Below, in pieces: positions 1 to 8,509 of a stretch of DNA of 42,007 nucleotides; position 1 is the first letter of the stretch, and every line of letters begins with the position of its first letter. Source of the stretch: Rhizobiales bacterium 24-66-13 (GTDB lineage Bacteria; Pseudomonadota; Alphaproteobacteria; Rhizobiales; Xanthobacteraceae); assembly GCA_002257205.1 (NCBI GenBank), contig NCHM01000008.1:1-42007 (forward strand), in the 5' to 3' direction. A program made the position numbers and the translations under genes. The notes beneath the pieces were generated by a model. The model saw only the letters and a list, made by a program, of their open reading frames with translations. It was not told the origin of the DNA and searched no databases.

Positions 1-2
1 TC

Positions 3-527
3 CACCTCATCAAGGGTCAGCCGACGCGGTTCGCGCCCTTCTTTGATGCCTCCGGCGCGTGCGTGCCAACGCTCTATGCAGCGACATCACGGGAGGCGGC
101 TGCCTTCGAATCCATCTTCCATGACATCGAGCCCAGCGCTGCATTCAAGACCGTCCGCCTCGATGTCGTGGAATCGCGTAGCGTGAGCCGGATTGCGCCG
201 AAGCGTGACCTCATGGTCGCTGGCCTATTCGCGCCGGATCTGAAGGCTTGGGGCCTCGGCCGCGGCGAGCTCATCGAGACGCCGAAATCGACGTACGCGG
301 AAACCGTGCTCTGGGCTAAAGCGATTTACGACATCAGGCCGGATATCGACGGTCTGCTTTGGACGTCGCGGCAATGCGATCCAGATCAATGCGTGGTCCT
401 GTTCGAGGATCGCGTCGGCGAGGCTGATTTCGAAATTCACGACTGCATTGCCGTGAATGCGAATGCTGATCTCTTGTTAGAACTTCGTCGCTTTGGGCAT
501 CGCGCGGGGATCACTATTGTTTCGTAA
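3..527 (+). CDS. RES-domain protein, 5' end outside window
   Basis: The reading frame is open from the first bases, so this is the C-terminal part of a longer gene, although a GTG at 63 could be mistaken for a start. The visible 175 residues resemble the RES family of NAD+-degrading toxins: RFAPFFD then VPTLYAA, the conserved Glu context in AAAFESIFHD, and a late AETVLWAKAIYD segment followed by GLLWTSRQ. RES toxins usually sit downstream of an Xre/MbcA-type antitoxin gene, which would lie left of the window and cannot be checked. It ends 167 bases before the helicase-PLD operon on the same strand. It may be an independent toxin-antitoxin remnant or part of the same defence island. A second, unrelated RES gene is at 27721. 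Confidence 0.75.
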   Translation, partial: HLIKGQPTRFAPFFDASGACVPTLYAATSREAAAFESIFHDIEPSAAFKTVRLDVVESRSVSRIAPKRDLMVAGLFAPDLKAWGLGRGELIETPKSTYAETVLWAKAIYDIRPDIDGLLWTSRQCDPDQCVVLFEDRVGEADFEIHDCIAVNANADLLLELRRFGHRAGITIVS

Positions 528-694
528 TCTTGCTTCCCAGAAGATCGGATCACGCGAGTTTATCGTTGCTCTTTTGCTTGTCGGCATCTTGCGACGGGCG
601 ACGATGTGCGACGAGCGACGATGATTGCAGCTTGCCACTACGCTCTATTCGCACGTCGGAACGTCAACTATGTTCGAGCGTGGGGGGATTTCTC

Positions 695-3600
695 ATGAAA
701 AGCAAATCGCGCCGCAAAGGCGCGTTTCTCGCCGCATATAAGCTCGAGGACCGCGACTTACAGAAGGCGGACAGGAAATCAGGACGACCTGCTCTAACGC
801 TCGGCGTCGACGAGAGCGGAAATCACGTTCTCATCAAATCGTGGCCGCGAACTGCCGGTGAGGGTCAGGACGATCTTCGCGAGCTGTGGCAGCATGAAGT
901 GCGTCACCTCTATCGGCTAGGCGGTTATCCAGGGGCCGCGGCCTCGATTGCCACGCTCCTGCAAGCGGGCTTTGACGACGCCGGCTTCTATCTCGTGCTC
1001 GATCTGGGTCAGCGGCAGCCCTTGGCTATGCTTCTCCAGCACCGTCAGGCGGGACACTGGCTGAAAAATCCTCGAATTACGCGCAACCGCCTTCTGCTGT
1101 GGCAAAACCTATCACAGATCGCATCTGCGCTTGAGATCCTTCACGATCAGGGCCTTCTGCATCGTAACATCGATCAGTGGTCTATCCTCGCTTCGGGTGG
1201 GGAAGAGCCTGACTTTCAGCTGACCGGATTCGAGTGGTCGCTGAGGCTCGCCGGCGCGGCGAATACGCCAAGTGCGACCCGCACCAAATCCGGGGCGCCA
1301 GCTTCGTTCGTCGAGGATTGGCGGGCCTTCGGTGAGCTCGCCGCGGTGTTACTCGGCGCGGACGTGAAGCGGGTTGTCGATTTGCGAATCGTGCCGTCCG
1401 ACGTCGCGGAACATCTCACATCCGCGGAGGTCCGGCTCCTGCGTCAGCTTATCCGCATCGAGCGTCTCGATCGGCTTGATGGTGAGATTGTGCGCCTCCG
1501 CATTCAAGACATTCTTCGTGAAGTCGGCGCAAGCGCGGCGGGCCGTGAGGCGAAATTCCACCTTGTCTTTCGGTTCGCCGGCGCATTCGCTCAACGCATC
1601 AGAGAGGCATCGGGCAACGACATCGAGATCAACGACACCGACGCGATGCTGGCTTTCGTTCGCGCGGATCTCGGAGACGCGCCGCTCCTGCTGGCAATCA
1701 AAAACGACGCGCAGGCCTTCAGGCTCACGCTTGCGGGTACCATTCTGACCTACTCGTTGTCGCAATACGTCCAGCGGCCTGGCACTCCAGGCACATGGGA
1801 GATGGCCTATTGCGAGCGAGCGGAGACGAGCGAGGCCGCCGCGGTCAATATCCTCGGCCAGATACAACTCGAGGCGCGCTCGCTCGAAATCATGGATCAG
1901 AGGGAGGCGGGTGCAAGATTTCCGAGACTGAGGGGTAAGCTGTCGAGCTGGGAGCAGCTGCGGCGGGACCTCGACGCAGAGCAATCTAAGCCGGATAGAG
2001 CGAAGCGCGTCCATCAGGCATTGGCGCTAACTCAATTTCTGGAAGCCCTCTACGCTGCCGCTGACGTATATCCCGTCGACATTCGGCAAGTCGTCGACGC
2101 ACACGGCGCCCTGGACGCCGACGGCGAGGAAATCTTTGTCGCAATGACGCCTCGACCCGACGTAGAGCGGGACGCCCTTTCCGTCGCGCTCGGCCTTCGT
2201 CCCCCTGCCAAGCGCTTCGAAGATGTAATAATGGGCGACGCCCGCATCGAGGACTGGGTCTTGACCGAGGCGCGCCAGATCGGTGACCGCGAGACGTCCG
2301 ATACCGCTTGGAAATTCAGCCGCAAGGAACAGAACGGCGCGGCGGAGCCGACATATATCTTCGTCGGCTCCGACCGGCCTGCCAACATTCGTGACGCCGC
2401 GCTGGTGCCGGCGGACTTCGTCGGACGGGACATACAGCTGAGGCGCCGGCTGCGAGCGCTACGGGCGCTCGCCGATCATTCGGAATTGCTCCGCATGCTC
2501 GACGATCCACGGTCGCGTATCCTCGATTCGCACGAGACGGTGAAATCTGACGAGCGTTTCGCCGCACTGGATGACTCGAAACGAACGGCTCTCGCGGCGA
2601 TAATCTCGACGATCCCGCTCTACTTGGTGCAAGGTCCTCCCGGCGTCGGCAAGACCCGTCTCGTTCGAGATCTCGTCCTTGATACGCTTTCAGACAACAG
2701 TTCCGCACGGTTGCTTCTGACGGCTCAAAGCAACGCCGCTGTGAATCACTTGATGGACGAGCTGGCTGACGCGCTCGAGAACCATCCTCGCGAGCCGGTG
2801 ATCGTGCGGAGCCAATCGAAGGACAACAAGGACGACGCAGGCAGCTTCGAGGTGGTCCGGCAAACCGAGACGCTCCTTGCAAAGCTTGCAGGGAGCCCGC
2901 TCGTGGCCGACGCGCCCGCGCGGCTCCAGAAGCAGCTGAGCGACTTGCGGCAAAGCATCGGCATCAAGCCGAAGGAAGATCGTTCGAGCGTCACCCAGGG
3001 CCGGCAGGCGATGGAAGCTTTGTTGGTGCGCGGTGCGAACCTGCTTTTCGCGACGACGAATTCTCCAGAACTCGAACGTCTCCTCGACGAACGCGGCCAG
3101 TTCGATTGGGTAATGGTCGAGGAAGCCGGTAAGGCAACCGGCGGCGAGTTGCTCGCTCCTCTCTTGCTGTCGTACCGCCGGTTGATGATCGGGGATCACA
3201 AGCAGCTCGCTCCCTTCGGCTCCGAACGGGTCGTCCAGCTCCTTGCAGACCCGGCCGCTGTCGCCGAAGCGCTCGATGCTGGGGCCGAGTTTATCGGAAG
3301 GTCGCTTCGAGACCTCGCAACCGAAGAAATTTTAGACGAGGTCGACACAGACCAGAGCGATTTCCCTGCCCTGTGCGCCCTGGCACTGGGCCAGATCCTT
3401 CTTTTCGAACGCATGATTGAGGATGAATTCAAGGTCCACAAGACCAAACCTAAAGCCCGTCGCCTTGCACAGCGGCTGACCCTGCAGCACAGGATGCACC
3501 CTGCATTGGCCGAGGTCGTGTCGCACAGTTTCTACGACAACGAACTCAAGACCCATGACGAGGCCGCAGCGCGGATATCGGGCACGCCAGCACCAGTGTC

Positions 3601-4240
3601 TTCGAGCGATACTAAGCGGCTGCCGAACGCGCCGTTGATCTTTGTCGACATGCCTTGGATCCAAGCGACCATCGGTATGAAAGGCGGCGATGCTGAACGT
3701 CGACCGCGCTGGCACAACCCCGCCGAAGTCGACGCGGTCCGCGAAATTCTCTCTCTGCTGAAGGTCCGCCCGGACCTTGAGAAGCCGGCGACTTTGGCCG
3801 TTCTCTCTCCATACAGCGAGCAGGTCCGCCGGCTGAAAGTGGCGATCGACGATCGTCGTGACAATTTCACAGTCCTCTCCGCCCTGGCGCCAGCGGTCGC
3901 TGCGGATCAATATTGCGGGACAGTCGACTCCTTCCAAGGAAACGAAGCAGACGTCGTGATCGTCTCGCTCGTACGCAACAACCATCATGCGTCCATCCGT
4001 AGGGCACTCGGCTTTCTGAGCGATCCGCGACGGATGAACGTCTTGCTCAGCCGGGCGAAGTCGAACCTCTTCGTCGTTGGCTCCCTCAATTTTGTCCGCG
4101 AAACCATCGCCTCCAACGTGGGGACGGATGCGTTGCAGGAGGCCGCGTTTCTCAGTCGATTCCTCGATGCATTGGAAACACAACGTCAACGCGGCAAAGC
4201 GGTGATCATTCCCGCAGAACGTCTGGTCGGTCGCAAATGA
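695..4240 (+). CDS. mkoA: Kinase-like/SF1 helicase fusion, Mokosh type I MkoA-like
   Basis: The protein has 1181 residues from ATG 695, chosen because a G-rich Shine-Dalgarno lies just upstream. An in-frame TTG at 530 would add an unconvincing Arg/Cys-rich stretch. Residues about 30-190 look like a protein kinase fold: VLIK (Lys48) for the beta-3 lysine and HRNID near 156 for the catalytic loop. The HRD Asp is Asn, and the DFG triad is replaced by GFE near 178, so this is probably a pseudokinase. The C-terminal half is an SF1 (DNA2/NAM7-like, COG1112) helicase: Walker A GPPGVGKT near 647, Walker B VMVEEAG, IGDHKQL, LQHRMHP, VDSFQGNEADVV and MNVLLSRAKSN. It overlaps the next gene by ATGA. A kinase-like helicase paired with a PLD nuclease is the published architecture of type I Mokosh defence. 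The system assignment is inference from architecture. Confidence 0.8.
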   Translation: MKSKSRRKGAFLAAYKLEDRDLQKADRKSGRPALTLGVDESGNHVLIKSWPRTAGEGQDDLRELWQHEVRHLYRLGGYPGAAASIATLLQAGFDDAGFYLVLDLGQRQPLAMLLQHRQAGHWLKNPRITRNRLLLWQNLSQIASALEILHDQGLLHRNIDQWSILASGGEEPDFQLTGFEWSLRLAGAANTPSATRTKSGAPASFVEDWRAFGELAAVLLGADVKRVVDLRIVPSDVAEHLTSAEVRLLRQLIRIERLDRLDGEIVRLRIQDILREVGASAAGREAKFHLVFRFAGAFAQRIREASGNDIEINDTDAMLAFVRADLGDAPLLLAIKNDAQAFRLTLAGTILTYSLSQYVQRPGTPGTWEMAYCERAETSEAAAVNILGQIQLEARSLEIMDQREAGARFPRLRGKLSSWEQLRRDLDAEQSKPDRAKRVHQALALTQFLEALYAAADVYPVDIRQVVDAHGALDADGEEIFVAMTPRPDVERDALSVALGLRPPAKRFEDVIMGDARIEDWVLTEARQIGDRETSDTAWKFSRKEQNGAAEPTYIFVGSDRPANIRDAALVPADFVGRDIQLRRRLRALRALADHSELLRMLDDPRSRILDSHETVKSDERFAALDDSKRTALAAIISTIPLYLVQGPPGVGKTRLVRDLVLDTLSDNSSARLLLTAQSNAAVNHLMDELADALENHPREPVIVRSQSKDNKDDAGSFEVVRQTETLLAKLAGSPLVADAPARLQKQLSDLRQSIGIKPKEDRSSVTQGRQAMEALLVRGANLLFATTNSPELERLLDERGQFDWVMVEEAGKATGGELLAPLLLSYRRLMIGDHKQLAPFGSERVVQLLADPAAVAEALDAGAEFIGRSLRDLATEEILDEVDTDQSDFPALCALALGQILLFERMIEDEFKVHKTKPKARRLAQRLTLQHRMHPALAEVVSHSFYDNELKTHDEAAARISGTPAPVSSSDTKRLPNAPLIFVDMPWIQATIGMKGGDAERRPRWHNPAEVDAVREILSLLKVRPDLEKPATLAVLSPYSEQVRRLKVAIDDRRDNFTVLSALAPAVAADQYCGTVDSFQGNEADVVIVSLVRNNHHASIRRALGFLSDPRRMNVLLSRAKSNLFVVGSLNFVRETIASNVGTDALQEAAFLSRFLDALETQRQRGKAVIIPAERLVGRK

Positions 4241-6012
4241 GCCTCGTGCGAGTCGCAATCCCGGTCCTGCAGGGTCGCCGAAAGTTTCATTACGACAAGG
4301 GCAGGCCTTGGACCGTCCTAGAACAATTGCTGCTATCCGAGCTCGACCGGGGGCCGACTTCTGTCCACGCGCTCAAGGAGCGCGCTTGCATTCCGGAGCG
4401 CGTAATCATCGAAGCGCTGATCCGCCTCATGCGCGCGGGTTGGGTCGAGATGATGCAGTCCCCGACCGCTGTGCAGTTCCAGATCACGCCGGAAGGACGT
4501 GTCGTCAAGGAATACGAGCAGCTGCCGACCGCGCCGCGACGCTTGAGTCGGAACATGACTTTCGTGATCGATCAGATCACAGGCACGCTCTTCAGGAGCC
4601 GGGACCTTCCGTTCATTCATGAACATGTCGTCGCCAAGCGAGAGGAGCAAGGCGAGGCGATTATCCGAATTGAACGGCCGTCACGCCAGCTAAATGAGGA
4701 ACTCCGTCCGCTCGTCGACGCCTTGTTTCAGAGCGATGAGAAGTTCGTCGGTATCGATCCCTACGGCAATCGGCTCGCGAAACGCTGGGCGCTCGTGCCG
4801 GTCAGAGACGGCCAACCGGAAGGTCTCAGCCCGCGAACCCCTCCCGGGCTCGTCGATGAAATCAAAAAGGCTGCGGCCGCCGTGTCGACGAAGGGCAATG
4901 GTGGCCATCAGAGAATGTACACTGCTGCTCAGCTGATTGGCCCGGAGACCGCTCAGGCCGTCCCGCCTACACGGAAGATTGCGTTCACGACGAACGACCT
5001 CATCGCCGGAGGGCCGGAGCACGAAGCAGCGCTGAAGGGAGCGATCGGGCGGGCGCGGCATCGCGTTCTGATCCATTCGACGTTTGTCTCCGCACCGCGT
5101 TTCGCCGCTCTTCTGCCCGACCTGCGCAAGGCCATCGCGTTGGGGGTGAAAGTCGACATTCTATGGGGCCAGGACAAGAACACCGACGAACGTCGCTCCA
5201 CGGCAAAGGTCGTCCAACAACTGCGCGCCGAGTTGGAAGCTGAGGGCCTCGATGGTCTGACAATCCATCCCTTTTCGACGGGCTCGCACGCGAAGATCGT
5301 GCTCGCTGACGATGGTACGCCCGACAAAGTCATAGCTCTCGTTGGATCTTGCAACTGGCTGTACAGCGGCTTTTCAAGCTTCGAGGTTTCAGTCCGGCTG
5401 CGCGATTTCCAACTCGTGGCCGATGTGATCGACCAGGTCGCCGAGCTGTCGCGCGGAGGAAACGGTCACTGGACCAATTTGACGAGCGATCTCGTCGCTC
5501 AAGCGGTCCATCTACGGAGCTTGAAGTCTCCAAGCGAAGGAAAGGCGAGTGTCTGCGTGCTCCTGGGATCGAGCCATGCCGAGGTCGTCAGAGAGGCGAG
5601 AGATTCTGCGGATAAGACGCTGGTGATCGCCAGCCACAGGTTCGCCGGCGCTGCCAAGAGCCTGATCTTGGCGCCGGTGTTCGCCGCGTCTAAACGGGCA
5701 CGCGATCTCGATGTCCGGCTGTTCTACGGAGAAGACAGCGGCGCGATCACCGCAACCGATATCGCAGGTCTCACGAACGAGGCAGCCAAGGTCGGTGTAC
5801 GAATCCGGCCGGTCCACCGCCCACGTCTTCACGCCAAGTTCCTAACTTGGGACGACGATGTCGCGGTAATCACGAGCCAAAATTGGTTGTCTGCGGACAG
5901 CACGGATGACAACCCACGCCAGGAAATCGGCATCTGTGTACGCTCTCCAGGCGTCGGCCGAATTCTGATGGAGCGGTTCGACGCTGCGACCCTTGCGGCG
6001 GGTGGTGGCTAG
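4237..6012 (+). CDS. mkoB: Two-HKD phospholipase D-type nuclease, Mokosh MkoB-like
   Basis: The protein has 591 residues and its ATG overlaps the helicase stop codon, implying translational coupling. The N-terminus (about 25-95) reads as a winged helix, with a TVLEQLLLSELDRG start and an MRAGWVEM wing. Two PLD motifs follow: HAKIVLADD with GSCNWLYSGFSSFE near residues 350-385, and HAKFLTWDD with TSQNWLSAD near 530-555. A pair of HxK motifs is what PLD-superfamily nucleases and phosphodiesterases use to build one active site. In Mokosh the PLD component is thought to be the effector nuclease acting with the helicase. No signal peptide is visible, which fits a cytoplasmic nuclease rather than a secreted lipase. 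It converges on traH, with about 200 bases between them. Confidence 0.82.
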   Translation: MSLVRVAIPVLQGRRKFHYDKGRPWTVLEQLLLSELDRGPTSVHALKERACIPERVIIEALIRLMRAGWVEMMQSPTAVQFQITPEGRVVKEYEQLPTAPRRLSRNMTFVIDQITGTLFRSRDLPFIHEHVVAKREEQGEAIIRIERPSRQLNEELRPLVDALFQSDEKFVGIDPYGNRLAKRWALVPVRDGQPEGLSPRTPPGLVDEIKKAAAAVSTKGNGGHQRMYTAAQLIGPETAQAVPPTRKIAFTTNDLIAGGPEHEAALKGAIGRARHRVLIHSTFVSAPRFAALLPDLRKAIALGVKVDILWGQDKNTDERRSTAKVVQQLRAELEAEGLDGLTIHPFSTGSHAKIVLADDGTPDKVIALVGSCNWLYSGFSSFEVSVRLRDFQLVADVIDQVAELSRGGNGHWTNLTSDLVAQAVHLRSLKSPSEGKASVCVLLGSSHAEVVREARDSADKTLVIASHRFAGAAKSLILAPVFAASKRARDLDVRLFYGEDSGAITATDIAGLTNEAAKVGVRIRPVHRPRLHAKFLTWDDDVAVITSQNWLSADSTDDNPRQEIGICVRSPGVGRILMERFDAATLAAGGG

Positions 6013-6209
6013 GTCATCCGCTGTGGCTTCGTGGACTGGACTGCGCACCTGCGCTTGCTTCAATCTCGCAAATGATCTGCGCCTGCCCGACGCGAAGCCG
6101 CGCGAGCGCATCGGTCTGAACCAGAGCTGGCGACAACCAGGTACTCGAGGTGACGCTAGAGGACGAGGACGCGCTGCGCATCGTCCGCTATGCTCGCGAC
6201 CACAATTCA

Positions 6210-6815
6210 TCAATCGGACTTCGGCCGGCTGCCGCCGATACCGGACAAATCGATTCGGATGCCCGCTTTGTTCGGGTCGACGACTTCGCGGCGAGCCGGT
6301 CCCGCCGGTTCCGGCGCGGCCGCTTCCTTCCGATCTGCTTCCGCCGGCGCCGGCACCGCGAGTTTCACGTCGCCGGGATCGGGCTCGCTGAATATCGCCT
6401 TTCCCTCGAAACTCCCTGTCTTCCAGGCATCGATCGCATCTTCGAACGCCTCGTCGACGGCGTTGCCGTACCATTTGGTGACGATCCGATAGACCTTGGC
6501 GAAGAGCTTCGTGCCCATGCGGATATTGGCACAGGCGTCGACCAGATCAGGCTTCAGCTCCGAGACGTCGGTCACGCCGAGCCCGGCCGGGTATTGCGTG
6601 ATGCCGACACGCACGACGGCCTTGCCGACATGCTGGCGGACGACTGCCATGGCATCCTCCGCCGTACCCGGCCGCGGAACGAGCACGACGCGGTTCCCGG
6701 ACCGAACGGTGACCGCCAGCGGATCCGGCGAGCCCGCCGACGCGATGAACTTCTCGACGATCGCCGGCTTGAGGCCGGGATCGGCGCATTGCTGGATGAG
6801 GGCGGCGTCGACCAT
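6210..6815 (-). CDS. traH: Conjugal transfer protein TraH (Ti type)
   Basis: The protein has 201 residues. The start at 6815 is supported by a GGAG Shine-Dalgarno seven bases upstream and by the family N-terminus MVDAALIQQCADPGLKPAIV. It is the last gene of the traA-traF-traB-traH operon, 13 bases after the traB stop. The body (IVEKFIASAG, GKAVVRVGITQYPAGLGV, LVDACANIRMGTKLF) is typical of TraH from Ti and rhizobial plasmids. The C-terminal 60 residues are an Ala/Pro/Glu-rich tail. The biochemical role of TraH is not established. It belongs to the DNA-processing tra cluster and is not the F-plasmid TraH. Confidence 0.85.
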   Translation of the reverse strand: MVDAALIQQCADPGLKPAIVEKFIASAGSPDPLAVTVRSGNRVVLVPRPGTAEDAMAVVRQHVGKAVVRVGITQYPAGLGVTDVSELKPDLVDACANIRMGTKLFAKVYRIVTKWYGNAVDEAFEDAIDAWKTGSFEGKAIFSEPDPGDVKLAVPAPAEADRKEAAAPEPAGPARREVVDPNKAGIRIDLSGIGGSRPKSD

Positions 6816-6828
6816 GGGAACTCCCTGT

Positions 6829-7980
6829 TCATCGGTTGAATGCGGTGACGAGCGGAACGTCGAACAGCCGCGCCCAGGCGATCGTGCTGGCGTTCTGGAT
6901 GTCGATGATCGAGGTGCCGACGGTCCACCAGCCATTGCCGGTGGCGACGATCGCGTCCGGCCGATGCAGCATCGACTGCAGGATGGGCCAGACGACGAGC
7001 TGCTCGTAGCAGATCAGCGGCGCGATCCGCCGGCCGGCGAGTTCGACGGTCGGGTTGGCGAAGAGATGCGCCCTGGCCCCTCCATCCTGTCCCAGCCAGC
7101 GCCGCCACGGCTGCCACATGGAGACCGGAACCGGCATGCGCTCGCGATAGAGGATGCCGGCGTCCCGCGCCGAGATCGCGACCAGGACGTTGTCGTAGCC
7201 CTGCGGATCGATGACGGCCGCACCGGCGATCACGGCGATGTCGCTACTTGCGAGCGCGTCACGCCACAGCCGCTCGACGCTCGGCGTCCAGAACCCGAGC
7301 GCGCTTTCAGGGAGCACCACGATCGTGGCGCCCTGCCCTCCAGCCCGCGTGACCGAAGTGATCAGGTCGCGCTGCCGCGCGAGCGTGCCGTCGCGTCCGA
7401 GGCTCTGGCCCATGTCGAGGTCGACGCCCCGGAACCTGTCCGGGAGCGGCGGCGCCGTCCATGTCGCGGCCGACCATAGCCAGATCCCGCCGAGCAGGAT
7501 TGCGACCAACGGCCAAGCTCGCGTCATCATCATGATGAGGCCGACCACCGCGGCCGTCAGTCCCAGCCAGCCCCATCTGGGAAACAGCACGCCGGCGGCC
7601 GTCAGCGGGTGCGCCCAACCCACGATCCCGAAGGGCGGCACCGCCATCAAAGCAGCCGCCAGCGCAAACCTCGCCGCCCTCCCTCCCGGCCGGCTTATCC
7701 AGAGCAGCCCGTGGATGGCAACGAAGGCGAGCGACGCGACGAGCCAGAGGAACAGGCCGGGCCAGATGTCCGAGCCATAGAAGTTCGCGACGCCCTGCGG
7801 CAGGCCCCGCGACGCCGCGAGAAAGTAGGCGGCCGCGACCAACGCCGCGATGGTCCGCCTGCGCGCCAAAGCCCACAGTGCCGGAAACAGCATCGCGAGC
7901 GGCAGCGTCAGCGGTTCGCCGCTCCAGCCGATGACGCCGACCAGCGCCGCGATCAGGATCAGCAGCAGAGCCCGCGCCAT
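6829..7980 (-). CDS. traB: Conjugal transfer protein TraB, nitrilase-like membrane protein
   Basis: The protein has 383 residues from the ATG at 7980, immediately after the traF stop. The N-terminal half holds several hydrophobic segments (LLLILIAALVGVIGW, LFLWLVASLAFVAIHGLLW and others). The C-terminal half is a carbon-nitrogen hydrolase domain like that of apolipoprotein N-acyltransferase, with VVLPESALGF (Glu) and APLICYEQL (Cys). The place of the usual catalytic Lys reads LYRERMPVP, so Arg may occupy it. Ti-plasmid TraB has this layout and improves transfer efficiency. An acyltransferase or amidase activity has not been shown and is not claimed here. Confidence 0.85.
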   Translation of the reverse strand: MARALLLILIAALVGVIGWSGEPLTLPLAMLFPALWALARRRTIAALVAAAYFLAASRGLPQGVANFYGSDIWPGLFLWLVASLAFVAIHGLLWISRPGGRAARFALAAALMAVPPFGIVGWAHPLTAAGVLFPRWGWLGLTAAVVGLIMMMTRAWPLVAILLGGIWLWSAATWTAPPLPDRFRGVDLDMGQSLGRDGTLARQRDLITSVTRAGGQGATIVVLPESALGFWTPSVERLWRDALASSDIAVIAGAAVIDPQGYDNVLVAISARDAGILYRERMPVPVSMWQPWRRWLGQDGGARAHLFANPTVELAGRRIAPLICYEQLVVWPILQSMLHRPDAIVATGNGWWTVGTSIIDIQNASTIAWARLFDVPLVTAFNR

Positions 7981-7981
7981 C

Positions 7982-8509
7982 TTACGGCTCGAAGGTGAGG
8001 AGCGGATGCGCGCGGCCGAGCACACCGCTGGCCGGGATCGGCCCGAAATACCGTGAGTCATAGGAGCCCGCGAAATCGGAGTGGAGGAACAGGGAACCGG
8101 GCGAAACCGGCCCACCCGAAAAGGCCGTGAGCGCCCTGCCCGCGGCGTCGGTCGGCCGAACATCGGAATGAGGAAGCCGCCGTCCGTCGATCTCGACGCT
8201 GGCGCCGATCGCGATCGCCTGCCCTTCCGTCGCCACAACCGTCTTGATCAGCGGGCTGAACCAGCCTGGGCAGAGGCCGCGGCCGAGATAGCCGCGCTCG
8301 CGTGCCAGGCGGAAGGCGGCGCTGTCGGGCGGGCAGATGAAGACGAGATCACCCATGGCGGGCGGTCCGTCGAGCGGCTCGATCCGCCACAGGCCGAGCG
8401 GATAGCTGCGCGTGAGATTGAGGCGCAAGCCGGCGAACCACGCGGTGCCGGCCAGCATGATCAGAGACGCGACCGCGGCCGGCACAATGAGGATGGCGCG
8501 CCGCCTCAC
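7982..8509 (-). CDS. traF: TraF, signal-peptidase-like pilin maturase
   Basis: The protein has 175 residues from a GTG whose last two bases belong to the traA stop codon. The protein opens with an N-terminal membrane segment ([24 protein letters not shown]), followed by the S26 signature RSYPLGLW with the presumed nucleophilic Ser, and [10 protein letters not shown] with the presumed general-base Lys. TraF of IncP and Ti systems processes and cyclises the TrbC pilin in the inner membrane. The trb genes encoding the substrate are not in this window. The same frame stays open far into traA, but the extension is antisense-like and lacks family similarity, so the short GTG start is preferred. Confidence 0.85.
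   Translation of the reverse strand: MRRRAILIVPAAVASLIMLAGTAWFAGLRLNLTRSYPLGLWRIEPLDGPPAMGDLVFICPPDSAAFRLARERGYLGRGLCPGWFSPLIKTVVATEGQAIAIGASVEIDGRRLPHSDVRPTDAAGRALTAFSGGPVSPGSLFLHSDFAGSYDSRYFGPIPASGVLGRAHPLLTFEP

Noticed and set aside
1374..2014. Overlapping frames inside the helicase gene
   Set aside because: All are shadows of the 1181-residue fusion gene, whose motifs are continuous.
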